DNA from: Larus michahellis
Lineage: Eukaryota; Chordata; Aves; Charadriiformes; Laridae
NCBI RefSeq assembly: GCF_964199755.1
Contig: NC_133901.1
Span: 26,073,583 to 26,137,582 of the forward strand
Length of the DNA: 64,000 nucleotides
Reading direction: 5' to 3'
The notes beneath the pieces were generated by a model that was given only the letters and a program-made list of their open reading frames with translations, had not been told where the DNA came from and did no database searches. Numbering within the stretch: the stretch's first letter is position 1; each line of letters opens with the position of its first letter. The translations under genes were made by a program, and so were the position numbers. This document shows positions 52,346-63,977 of the stretch, piece after piece.

Positions 52346-54553
52346 CAGGTACATGGCTCAGAGACGGACTGATGAGTTTAGGTGTCTAATCAAATTTACG
52401 AAAAAGAGTCTGTTCCTCTGAATCAGGCGGAATCTTTCACTCGGAAAGGTTATTAGGAAAACTATATTGCCCATAAAAATACAAATCTACATATGTTGTG
52501 AAACATCATTTTTGATTTGAAAGATACTAGTAGAAAAATATGTGTTTATGTAACGACAGTTCTCACTGTAAAAAAAACTAAATTAAAAAAAAATCTGTTT
52601 TCTCTCTATCTTATTATGATGATGACAACTGCTAGTGTTTGAATGCTGCCAAGGCACTTCTTGAAACTCAGTTGTTTTTATTCTCTGCACATTGTTCTCT
52701 CGTCCCATCAAATAAAACACAAATCTTAACGTTCTCCACAGCTGCAAATGTTCGCCTAGGACTCGTAGATTCACATTTACATATTTTATATATTGATGCA
52801 AATATCTTTGGCTAGGCAAGTAATATGCTGTCAGTTCTGTTCATTTTGCTGAACCCCTGTTTCTTTTCATTGCTATTTTTTACTCTGACAAAACTGTTTA
52901 TTTTCATTGCTATTGTTATTCCACTCTTCTGAAAGCCCATACATCCCTTGCATTGCCCACCTGGCTCGTTGTGCTCATCACCTCATGGGAAATCCTGCGC
53001 CTGGAGAAATCAGTCAAGGTTTTACCAGTAGTTTTAAGCTGGACAATTTTTTACTACTGCGCTCTTGCCAGATGAGGCTGTTTGTTGTATGACATTTCCA
53101 CAGAGCTTTTCATAAGTGGCTTCTTTAAGAGGCTCCTAAAAGCTATGATAATCACGGAGATAATGGTGGTTAAGGTAGAGCTATATCTTTTTATGCATAC
53201 GGAATAAAATTAGGTGTGAGAAAAGTACATGCTAAGTTCTAAGGTCTAAGCAGTTTTAGAATAGAAATGGCTATCATTCAAATCCCAGATTTGGATGCTG
53301 CTGTTTTGAATACTTTCTAGACAAATGAAGATCTATGCCTAATGTGAAGTGATGTATATATCATAATGCATATATATAGTAAGGGCACTGGAAGAGCACC
53401 CAGGATTCACTGGTCTTCTATCCACTGAAGACTGTGACCCAACATTGACAAAAGCAGAATCAGAAAAGAGAAGGAAAAGCTCTGAAGCAGTGTTTCCCAC
53501 ACATCTGGACATGTTTCCAGCATAATGTAAGAAACATCCATGTTCCGCTTGAAAAAGGGAAGGGAGCAATGAAAGTGTTGATTCAGCCATCAACCATGTG
53601 TCACTCCCTCTCCTCCATTAAAAGCAGAAATACAGTTTTCCTAGTAATTATTTAAAATTACGGTTTCCCTATAAACATCTAAACACTCTGCAACATTTAG
53701 CCTTCCCTAAACTTTAGTCTAAGGCAGAATGATTCCTGCAGTTTCTATGCCATCCCTAAAGTGCTATCAGCTGTAGTTCGTAGCTACTCAGCAATCATGC
53801 ATCCTGCTGAAGCTGAGAAGATATACATGAATCCTAAATAATACTACAGCATAAATTGAAGACATCCTATGTTAATATTATCAGGTCACATGATTTGGTC
53901 CTGCTGTTAGGCCTTTTTGGTCCATATATCTGAAAGTGAAGAATACGAATTTGAATAGTCTGTACCTATAATTGACTCTGCCTTTTGTGACTTTCCGAAA
54001 TCATATAATATTGTTTCCATTATCCACATCGAAAAAAAAGAGCTTTAAGATTGTCAGAGAACACTTTTGTGTGAAAATGTGCTCAACCAAATGTTCCTGG
54101 AGAGAGAATAAGAGGGGTAGGAAATGCAAATTTGTTAATGTAGTTGGCAGTATTCATGCATCTCCGTGGAGATACATATACCTGAAAAGAATGAAAATTG
54201 TCCTACATTTATAGGTAAGACTGTCAAGGACCATCACTGATCTACTTCCAAACCTAAATCTACTTCAAATGACAATGTAAAGATCTTCTGAGTTTACTCT
54301 CAGAATATACTTAATATTTTCAGGAAAATAAAGAAAAGCTAAGTGGATAACTAACCTGTTTTAATTCTTTTGCAAAATGAAAAAGCATAGTATTTTCCAA
54401 TATTAACCTTGAAAATATTCTGTCTACATGACACACTACTATTTGGAGTGGAACAATAAAATATTATTGCATATAAAAAAAGACAAAAAAGGAAGCAAAA
54501 ATAGGAAAAGGAATTATCTAGGTGAATGCTGCCATACTCATAAAACAGCATTG
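52346..54553. other. Non-coding; short direct repeat
   Basis: No gene recognised. TTTTCATTGCTATT occurs at 52864-52877 and 52901-52914. Confidence 0.55.
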
Positions 54554-54625
54554 ATATATATATATATACACACACATATGTGGGTGTATAATGTACATAT
54601 ATATATGCACAAATGTGTATCTATA
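54554..54625. repeat. (AT)n/(AC)n microsatellite
   Basis: A (TA)n run passes into (CA)n and then interrupted ATAT/GTAT units. Confidence 0.9.
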
Positions 54626-55097
54626 TAACTATAGCCATGCATTCTGTAGTATGTACTGGTTTTCATATTGTTTTTTTTCAAGGCCTTGAGTTTATTCAGC
54701 AATACACTGAACGTAAACTTCAGTTATACTATGGCAATTTCAAACAAATTTGATTCCAAATAATGCAGTTATAAGGAGGCAAGGATATTTTTTTGGTGTT
54801 TGTGGTTTTTTTCATTTGTCTTTATATCAAAAAATTGCTGAAGCAAGCTGGATCACAGTCACCTTTTGGTGCCCATGGTCATGACTGGATATGAAAAATT
54901 TTGATTGCAAAATTGTTGTAGGAAAACAAGAATACCATTCAGAATGGAAATGACTAGACAACCTTAGCTTAACTTTTATCACATGCAAACTAAAAAGGCA
55001 ATCAACTCAATGGTAGTGTCTGATCTCTGCATGTCTCTTCAGAGTCAGTCAGTAACCAGTACTGTGAGCAGCTGTAGAAAGTGAATTTAATTTTGCT
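54626..55097. other. Non-coding, no recognised element
   Basis: AT-rich sequence with short T runs only. Confidence 0.55.
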
Positions 55098-55118
55098 TGT
55101 GTGTGTGTGTGTGTGTGT
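55098..55118. repeat. (TG)n microsatellite
   Basis: About ten uninterrupted TG units. It produces the Cys/Val-repeat start of a spurious frame. Confidence 0.95.
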
Positions 55119-57445
55119 ATAAAGAAAATGTACAGCTGAATCTTTTTTCAGTTCCCGAGCACAAGAAAAAGTTGGCATACAAGTTGCCTGTGGTTACTGG
55201 GGTAAAACAGTTAATGTGTGAGGTTTTCTTCTTCCAAGCTGTAGTGAGAGATGAAGAGATCCCATATGGGCCACTAGTACAAAGAAAGCAGAGAGTAACA
55301 GGAAAAGAAAAAAAAAAGAAACAGAGTGTGTAAGGGTAACAGAGGGAAATAAGATTGAAAGAACAAAACATCAACATTGTTAGTCATGAGGAACAGACAG
55401 GAGGGAGGTATTGCCTGCTGACCATGTGTACCAATGCCAAAGAATCTAAAAAGAAAACCAGCATCTGTGGTATGGGATGGTCTCTCTCTAGATCTGAAAG
55501 ACAGCAGCAGATTGTTTTTATAGAAAGAAAAGGTGTCAGCAGAAAGGAAGGAGCATACACACATGGAAACATTTGCTGTAAGAAGCCACTTGAAAAACAA
55601 CCGAGGAGTTGAGTGGAAGAAACATCTGTGAGACATGCAGCAAGACCACCACTAGTGCTTCAGGGAAGAGGTGGGAACAGAAGGGAATACACAAGCAGTG
55701 TTGGACATAGCATCTTGTCAGAACAACAAGGAAATGTTGTCGGTATTTTCAAGAATATCCAGCATCTTGTGAGTCTGAGAGGAAAAGTATTTTGTCCTCC
55801 TTGTGAGGGAGCATGGGGCTACTCTTTATACGTATCAAGAAGCAAACAAGCCTATGCCTATTGACCAGAGTCAATCAATGAGTGTTATCTTTAAGAAGAA
55901 ATTGCACTTTTCAGGGGATATGTTGGCAATTCTGCGTACCAGCATCAGGATACTTTGGGTTCTTTTCCGTGGGCTTGCTGCTTCTTTTAATAACCCTAAA
56001 TGTGCAAAGTCTTAATCAGTATTAGCCTAAGGGATTGCACATTGCCACCAGTGAAACACAATGGCTGTGTAGTTTTGGGGTCAGTGAAAGCAGATGTGAT
56101 GTGTAACATCAAGGAGGAAGAAGTCCCGTACCTTTTAGTTGTCTGGACTTAATTTTGTGGTTCAGACTTTGGTTGACAGAAGAAAGCAGAGGCTTCATCA
56201 TATCAAGACGATATCTGAATTCACGTCATCTATTCCTCATGAAGTCATCAGTCTAGGTGCAAAATAACCTGTCTTTAACCCAAATGAAAAAGAGAGCATT
56301 GATCAGTAGAAATTTTACTTCTCTAGGTTTGCACCATTCTTTTTGCAAAGCCTTTAATGACTTTTCAGCATTGCCGAGGAATGGTGCAGGAAAGGATATT
56401 TTGCTGGCCAACTGTTACATGTAATTGTATGGAAAGCCCATGTGCTACCCAAAGGCCTCTTAAGGAGGTCACTTAAAAGATGACTCATAATGTAACTGAT
56501 TTCTACCAGATCATCTCCCCATTTGTTCACTGCAGAAAAAACAAACTATGGAATGCGAAAGCACTTTGAAGTGACTGATGATCTTGCTGCTTATTAACCA
56601 TACTGAAGGCGACCTTAGTAAAAAGTAAATGAAGGCAAATGAGAACTAGAGACTGGATGGCTCATTCCAAGCAGTGTAAAGACAAAGCAAATCTTTTACT
56701 CTTCACAAAGAGATGTGCTCTTATTCTTAGAAAACAGGTTAATGGCAGCTCTCAAGGGAGAATAATATTGACCCAAAAAAAGGACTGTATACTTTTATTT
56801 TCTACAAAATAGATACACCTTTTAAGAAATTTAGGATTTTTTGCAAAATAATTAATTCTTTAAATTAACAATAAAAAGTGCTGCTTTTTATTTTCGTCCT
56901 CCACAGGTTAATAGGGTTTTTCATGTATGTTTTGTGAATCCATGGAAAAATCCACTTTTTCTAGTGAAACGGAAAATTTAAATAACTACCTGAATATAAG
57001 AAAAAAAAGTCCTGTCAGAAAGAAGCAATGTCTGTCTGCAATAAGTTCCAGGTAACTTTTCTGCCCTCTGTGGCTAGCAAAGATTTTTTTTAATTAATTA
57101 CAATTAACTTATTCATTTTTAAGAATGCATGGTTGAAGAATTTCTGCTTGAATAAAAATCTTTCCTTCTTAGTGCAACCTTCCTAAAATCACCGGTTAAT
57201 GATTTTTTTATATCATCAAACAGTTCTTCAAAATCTGACTTTGTCTAAAAAAAATCAAAAATCTAACAAAAACATCTACTAGGTAGAATGCGAAAAATTA
57301 AATTTTAAGTTCCTACTACTAAAAGAATTTCCTCTGTGATTTTTTTCTTTAATTTTTTGCCTAATATTGGCGGATGTAGCGTGAGCTATATTTCCTTTCA
57401 TTGTTTATTATATAGACCATACCTTCCCTGCATCCTTCAATACAG
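55119..57445. other. Non-coding; A/G-biased stretch with successive short frames
   Basis: From about 55120 to 56015 the plus strand is purine-rich and carries four successive short frames (55097-55333, 55355-55612, 55613-55864, 55803-56015). Their translations show no recognisable domain. A strand-biased composition of this sort could mark a transcribed non-coding RNA or an unrecognised decayed insert, but it also lowers stop density by itself. The rest is AT-rich with no repeats recognised. An inverted CCAAT core (AATATTGGCGG) and a TATATAG sequence lie at about 57363-57415. Confidence 0.4.
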
Positions 57446-57580
57446 CCATGGACTGGGAAATTGAAAACCTGCTGCACCTGTGCTCGGCGAGCAGCTACGA
57501 TGCGTGGTGGGTCCTGAGGGTGTTGGAGCGTCAGACCGTTGGTTGTGACTCGCTGAGATCAGTCCTGCTTTAGGAGAGAG
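57446..57580 (+). other. Candidate orphan exon with 41-codon frame
   Basis: A pyrimidine-rich acceptor-like sequence (CCTTCCCTGCATCCTTCAATACAG in two adjoining parts) ends at 57445. A consensus donor, GAG|GTATGT, follows at 57580/57581, bounding 135 bp that is richer in GC and CpG than its flanks. An ATG in strong Kozak context (GCCATGG, 57448-57450) opens a 41-codon frame to TAG at 57571-57573. The peptide begins MDWEIENLLHLCSASSYDAW. The other two frames hit stops. If spliced, it would therefore be an upstream-ORF, 5' UTR or lncRNA exon, not an internal coding exon. I recognise no family, and chance is a serious alternative. Confidence 0.2.
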
Positions 57581-60159
57581 GTATGTCATCTCGCACATCT
57601 AAACCTTAATCCAAATGCCTGGCAGTGCACACTGGTCTTGACAGGTACTGAGCCAGCTTGCCACTTGGCAGATTAAAAAGGACTGCCTCCTGGAGATTAG
57701 ATGGCTTGGCACAGCGAGAACACAGAGGTCAAACTATGATGTTTGCCAACCAAAAAAGATCCTCTCATTTTCCCACTCTATCGCTGCTCCCTGGATAAGC
57801 ATTTTTGGCCTTTTGCCTTGGTTTGAAGGCAAGACTTGTTAGGATTTAGCCTGAGGGACATGCTTTACTGTTGAAGGTCAAGCTAGATTTTGACTGTTGT
57901 GAAGCTCTGATATGGTAAGGTCATATTCTTTCTCGTTAGGGCCGATCTCTCAAGGCTCTGGGAGACTCCTGGGACATCATCAAGAATGGAAATTATTCCA
58001 CACCTTGCCGAGACCAATTCCTGATGTTTTTTATGTTCCAGTTTCATGAAATATGGGCAATTTTCCCTGAGTTTGCAGCAGAATAGAACATAGACATTTC
58101 ATTTCATACAGGATTTCAGAACATGAGCATTTGGATTTGTTCCCAGCAATATACTTTGTCTTGACTCCTACTCACTATTTGTATAGTTAATCACCACGCA
58201 TCTTTTTAAACCGGAAGTAATTACACTCTAAAAACGTTTAAACCAGACTTACTGTAAGGCATTTCATTGTCAATGAAAGAGCAGATTCTGAAGAAAAACA
58301 ATCCCACTGTCATTTTTCTAACAAATTTTACTTGTCATGCATCAGTGGTTGCTTATTGTTTAGGTTTTCTGGAGCTAACATCAGTATTGAAATGATGTTT
58401 TTCTGCTCTGGGCACTCCCTCTGCCTTTTTGTTACTCGGTGACACACCATCTCTGCATATCACACGTTCCTGAGCACCTGACACTGAAAAAAAGTCCACT
58501 GCTTCCTAGCATCTTTTGTGGGTCTGCTCACAGCCAAGGCTTCGGCAGCAGCACAGGAATGCTTTTTCACAATTTTCTGTCTCAAACAGCAGTCATTTGG
58601 GTATTGCCACAGTGTGATATAACTTTACCCCCTCCTCACATCAGGCTGTTGAGGAGACCGTCATCTGACAAACGTCCAAATTCACAGTGCTCATCCTGTG
58701 CCGGAGCCTTCCTCCCTCTTTGTGGTGTCTTTTATGAAAACAGAATATCTCAGAAATAACCAGCTGTTCTGAAGCAAAGTGTAACAAAAGAAACTTGAGC
58801 AATCTCTGTATATGCTTTTATTCCTCATCTGTCTTGTTGCAACAGACTGTGCCATAGGGTGAAAGTTTTACCTAACATCACCCTCACAATTTGTCTAGAC
58901 CTCCAATACCTCATTTATAGCTACCGTACCTATCAGCTGCTCAGTTTCTCATCATTGTGGTAGAGTTTATTGGAATTAATAATGTAGCTGCTCTTCCAGA
59001 AGCATCACAGACAGTCCTTCTTTTCTCAGACATTGGTGTGAACAGTCTTCTGATTGTGAAGTTAAAAAGGATACATTTCTTTTTAAAATTAAATCAGACC
59101 AAATTGGCTTTTGACCTGCAGTGAAGACTTTTTGTTTCATTTCTCAACTTTTGAAACATGTTTTCTAAAGTCTTGATTGAGGATGTCTTGACTTACACAT
59201 GATTCTTTCTTTAACAGACTGAGCAGCAAGGAGCTTCTGTCACTACAAAGAAAACATTCCCAATCCCCCGCTCTACTGTCAAGCCCACATTAAAAAAAGA
59301 GAGAGTCAGCAATCTAAGGATGCCGCCTGAAAAGCTCCTAAACAAAGGTGTAGCTCCCAGAGTTTAATAAGACTATTTGCATGCAGAAAATCTTTCATAG
59401 CTGTAATTATGTGATGTCAGACCAGGAGAAACGTTTTTTGGTTGTTTTGTTGTTGTTTTTTTTCTAATAGTTTTAAATAATCTGCAGTAGCGTCAATACC
59501 AATACAGATAAGAGTGCATTCCCTGCTGCAAAAATTGTACTTTGTTGAAAATCGCTGTGATTTTATTGCCTTTATTCGCTTAGTATCACTTGGTATTCTC
59601 ATTAATAATGCTTGAAATTTACAAACTCAAATATTCAATACTTGCACTTTAATAAATTTTAAACCTCCTGCTCCTTCAAAATTGTTTAATTCTAGCCCAT
59701 TGTGTCTCTCATATTTGCTAATAGTATCTAACCTGGAAAAATACCCCCTCCCATTATTGCAAAAGTAAAAAAAAAAAAAGTACTACTTGCAAAAACTAGT
59801 CTACTCAAAATGTTCTTTTGACAAAAAAATTGTTTTGACAAAATATGATAATAATAAGGAAAGTACTGGAAAGACCAATATACTCCACAACATCGCACCT
59901 TTGAGAAAACGTAATTAGTACAGAGAAAAACACTTCAAAAGTATCTGCAATAGGAGTAAATCCAGGAAATAAATGCATAGAATTAATCTGTATGGGGTTT
60001 TTTTCTCTTTTTGTGGTGTGACATGGAACACCATTGTACTACAGAAAAAGTAGAGGACACAAGGACCTCAGTTATTAAAAAGGGTCAGACAACTACTATC
60101 TGTCTATATTCTTTAAGCTAGAGAAGATTAAAAGCCAAATAGAGGCCTCAGAAGGCGGT
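57581..60159. other. Non-coding, no recognised gene
   Basis: AT-rich sequence. A homeodomain/octamer-like cluster at about 59370-59425 (ATTTGCATGC, CTGTAATTATG) and 13 A at 59767-59779 are the only features. The frame at 58439-58759 (+) has no protein resemblance. Confidence 0.5.
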
Positions 60160-60218
60160 GAGTCTCATTGAAATCAACGGGAAAATGCATGCACATCTGA
60201 AGGCAGGGTTTGGCCTGA
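60160..60218. repeat. Ancient amniote dispersed repeat fragment
   Basis: CATTGAAATCAACGGGAAAA followed by CACATCTGAAGGCAGGGTTTGGCC matches the old amniote motif CATTGAARTCAATGGGA...GCAGGRTTTGGCCC. No family name can be assigned. Confidence 0.5.
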
Positions 60219-60719
60219 GCAGGGGAACCTTACTGAGACAAATCGTTCTGCAAAGGCGTCAGAAAGGATCAAGGCTCCTGCAATCCTTGAGTTCATGTCA
60301 GCCATAGAAAGAGAGCAGAAAAAAAAGCAAGGGATGGCCAAGTACAAGAGGAATTGAGGTGGAATGTCTTTGCACGTACCATCATTGCGGAAATGAATTA
60401 CAGAGAGCAGGAAAAATACTGTTAATATAATGTCTTAAAAAGCAACAGGGCAGCTTTTGGAGGAAAAAGCTCATTTTATAATGTACAGCTGCTAATGCAA
60501 AGGATGGGGCAGGATTGGCAAGGCATCCCATCCTCCTTCTGTCAAAACAAAAAAAATACATCCATCTTCTTGTATCACTGGCATTTAATCAGACATTAAA
60601 TGTAACAACTCAAAGGGATTTCAGTGTCTCCTCCAGATCAGGAAGAGCATATTCTGTGAGAACTCAGCGTTTCACTAAACCAACAGTGCGTTGTGAATGA
60701 GTCAAGCTCCCCAAATTAG

Positions 60720-60920
60720 ATTTAAAGGCGAAGAGACATGCTTAAAATGATGTGGTGTCCGTTAGGCGAATTGCGGCGGCTGCGGGACCGATGCAGCGAC
60801 CAAGATTCTAAGCTGACATCAAAGCGGAAAAAAAATCAGCTGAAATGACAGCAGCAGCTGCAGCATCCGCCTCTAAATTAGGCTGTGTTTCAAAGTCTGG
60901 ACTCAACTGCTAAGCAGTAT
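60720..60920. promoter_or_regulatory. Candidate conserved non-coding element, CpG-bearing
   Basis: CpGs cluster in TTAGGCGAATTGCGGCGGC and GGGACCGATGCAGCGACC. They are followed by a TCF/LEF-like ACATCAAAG, then TGACAG (MEIS/TGIF-like) next to an E-box (GCAGCAGCTGCAG), and a TCTAAATTAGG homeodomain core. CpG retention next to varied motifs argues for a regulatory element. Conservation is untested. Confidence 0.28.
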
Positions 60921-62520
60921 AAAGACCCAGGAGGAAGGCTGCCCAAGAAAAAGAGTTAGATTTCTAACCTAACACATCAAAGTAACACATGCTTAGAAGA
61001 GCAATAAATGCATATGGCACACATTCACATGCTGCCTAATTGCAGTGGGCTCATGAAGCCAAGACAAACCTTCAGCTGATTCCTACTTTTAGAGAGGATT
61101 TGAGTCCTTTTCGAATGCAGAAAGCTGACACAAATTGGTAGCAGATTAGAGTCTGGCTTTGTGATAATACATCCCATAATTTCAAAAGATGGCCATTTTT
61201 CATATCATAAGACACCTTCAAAATACTGAGCTCCCTATTATATAATTTACACATCTACCAGATTACAGCATATCTGTAACAACACAATAAATTAAGAAAA
61301 CCTTTTTAACCTTTTTCTCAAAATTCAGAAATAGAAATTCAGAAATAGAATAGAAAGCCACCAAATTTATTCTTAATTTACTTACATAGCAATTTAATCA
61401 CACTTGTGGGAAGAGTGAGAAATGCATGATTAAATGAAATACATTGCTGAATGTTTTAGCAGTAAAAATCCTTGATTTGGGAAAAGTACCCATGTTGCGG
61501 TATGCATGTTTATTTTCATTTATTCTATAAATTTAGAAAAACTATTTGCCATGTTATTGATGATGTAGAGATGTATAAGAAAGGAATTATAAATAAGCCT
61601 GAATGTGTGGATACTTTATTTGTTATGTACACCAAGCACTCTTAGTACAAAAAATCACATATTTTCATAGCTGTAGGCATACGTTTGATTTCTTTTTTTG
61701 TTTTGTGCAAGCTGGCAGAGGAAACTAAGTTAATCACTTGAGTTGTTTATTACAATTCCTCTGAAATTGCAGTTCAGTGGTGGATTTGTGAGCTAATTCA
61801 AACTTACACCTTCCTCACTTGTCTTTGAGAAACTGTGAATAAGTATATAATAGAAAGACAAAACAAACAAAAAAAAAAAAAACCAGAAAAAAAACCCATA
61901 AAATATAATTCTCTGCAAACCACTGAATCTTGCATATATAGCTTCAAATTAATACACTTTTGTAAAGGGTTAAAGTTGCAAGCAACAGCAATCATCTACA
62001 GTGCACTCTCTTAACTTGTGCATTAAGAAAAACTATTCCACCAGAAATGATGCAATAACCCTGACACAATGGCATTATTACTCATAAAGTAATATTGCTT
62101 TTTATGCTTATAGACTTCTACCAGTTTAAATGAATCTGTTCGAGGACATCAACATCAAAGACAGTGCTATAGCAGTTATCATCAAAACAATCAGAGATGC
62201 TAAAAAAAGAAAAAGCCCCTAAATGTGCAGTACTCAAGGGAAAGCAGAAGCACAAGTGTCTATACATATGTTGTACTTATAGGATGTGCTCTCTCACTCA
62301 AGAATCAATTGATAAAATATATCTGTTGAAATGATTCATCCTGAAATGAAAATGACTCAGAAGCTAACACGCAGACACCCCTAGAAGGACACAAAAGAAT
62401 ATGGTGTAAATTAAGGCCAGATTCTTATTTTAAATTTTCCAGATTTTGTCATTTGTGCAGTCGATGTAGCATCGTATGAAGTCATTCTCTAAAACAAGGT
62501 AAAACAGAACTGCATGCCAT
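60921..62520. other. Non-coding; small tandem duplication and poly-A
   Basis: The 14-mer AAATTCAGAAATAG is duplicated in tandem at 61321-61348. There are 14 A at 61869-61882. No gene was recognised. Confidence 0.55.
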
Positions 62521-62602
62521 TTCTGGGCATCGTGCGGAGGAGCCTGGCGGGTGCAGCGGGTACCATGGATTAGGTGCGCAAGGACTCTGAAAGTACGAAG
62601 AT
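62521..62602. promoter_or_regulatory. Small CpG-bearing patch
   Basis: The patch contains ATCGTGCGGAGG, CTGGCGGGTGCAGCGGG and a GGATTA (OTX-type) core at about 62567-62572. It is short and isolated in AT-rich DNA, so functional status is unknown. Confidence 0.18.
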
Positions 62603-63546
62603 CATCAGGGCTCTTCTTAAATCAACTCACCCTGACTACTTGAGTGCATTGACCTGTGTTTCAACCGCTACAACCAGCTCAGAAACAATGTGATTTCCTA
62701 GTGCTTAGTCAGATCACTTTTTATTCTATGTTGGGTTTCACTTTGTCTTTGATAATACTTATTAAATGCTAATGTTTAGTGAGCATTTTGGAGGAGGGAT
62801 GTCTTTGTTAAAAACTCAAAAACGGTGGCTCTCAGAAAGGGTTGAGAACTTGCAACACAGACATGCTGAACACTGAGAATAACACAAGATCAAATAGTTA
62901 TGTGGTTGCCTCAACAGACAACTTGCCTGGTATGGAAATTAGGAGAGAGATTTTTTCCTGTGAAAGATGAAAGACCATAAAAGGCCAAACTCAGCACAAC
63001 CCCTTTTATAAGTAAAACATGAAAATACTGGTTTTGTTGTATGTACTGATAAGATGAAATGTTTGTGAAGTTATACAGTAATACAAGCCTCTAATTTGCT
63101 TCAAGCTTTTCTGACCCAGAATATTGGTATTTTGAATGGGAGGATTTTAGTTGTAGTTCAGAAGACTTCTAATAACCACAGTGTCTCTGAGAGGACCTGC
63201 TCATTTTCCTCCAGCCTGAAGTGTATCCAAACATAATTGGCATTGTATTTTCTGAGGATGGCCTTACTTCTATGTTCTTTATCTCCTTCTTTACTAGGCT
63301 ATTTCTCACACATACTGTGGAAAGGGAGTAATTGTGGAAGTGACACCATTTTTTCACAGTTTTCTGCTGAAAGTTCACCCTATTTTGCATTCCCACTCTG
63401 CTCTAGGGAGCATCTGGAAATCTTACAGAATTTAGGAAAAGATCCTCTGCAGCCTTAACAGTTTCCCTCTACTTCCAACTATGTTATTAACTTTCCCATC
63501 CCAACCCCAAATGAGCTTAAATATAGACTCCTCTACATCTAATGAA
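62603..63546. other. Non-coding, no recognised element
   Basis: AT-rich sequence. Short frames on both strands near 63169-63458 overlap each other and resemble nothing known. Confidence 0.55.
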
Positions 63547-63977
63547 CCATAATTAGCTCATCAACTTCTGACAAGCCTAAATAGGCTTGTTAGGGAAAGA
63601 CAAGTCTAGTCGATCTCACACTGGAATGGGTGTCGTCCATCCCACTCAACCCTCCAAGGAAGGAAACAAATCTCTTAAAAGTTATTTGGAGGGTTTCCAG
63701 TCTCCAGGAGCCCCAAAGGAGGAAACCTTGTTTAGGTCACTGGTCTCCTACCCTGCCCTTTTAAAGTTTGCAGAGATTTACACAAAAAAGACCTTGGTAA
63801 GAAGGAGACTGTAGAAGTCATTTATTGGTGTGATGGGTTACCCCTGCTCCTTCTGCCCCCCTAGATAAAGAAGGGACTGTGATGCTGACAGGAGCAATCT
63901 TTGCCTTGTTTCTTTCGGCTCTGTCTCTGCAGTTGCCAGAGCCAAAATTAGCTCATCAGCTCCTGATGACCCATGCT
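63547..63977. repeat. Spaced direct repeat and small palindrome
   Basis: AATTAGCTCATCA occurs at 63551-63563 and 63946-63958, within a longer diverged match of about 29 bp, 395 bp apart. ACAAGCCTAAATAGGCTTGT at 63571-63590 is an inverted repeat with 9-bp arms. Between them, a pyrimidine tract ends in CTCTGCAG at 63932, like a splice acceptor. No element with defined ends was recognised. Confidence 0.45.

Noticed and set aside
62409..62465. AAGGCCAGATTCT as another ancient repeat copy
   Set aside because: Only the first dozen bases fit the old amniote repeat pattern. The rest does not align.
63835..63900. TGTGATGGGTTACCCC as a retroviral LTR start
   Set aside because: It resembles the first bases of some bird ERV LTRs, but the following sequence does not match what I know of them. 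No target duplication, primer-binding site or second LTR was seen.
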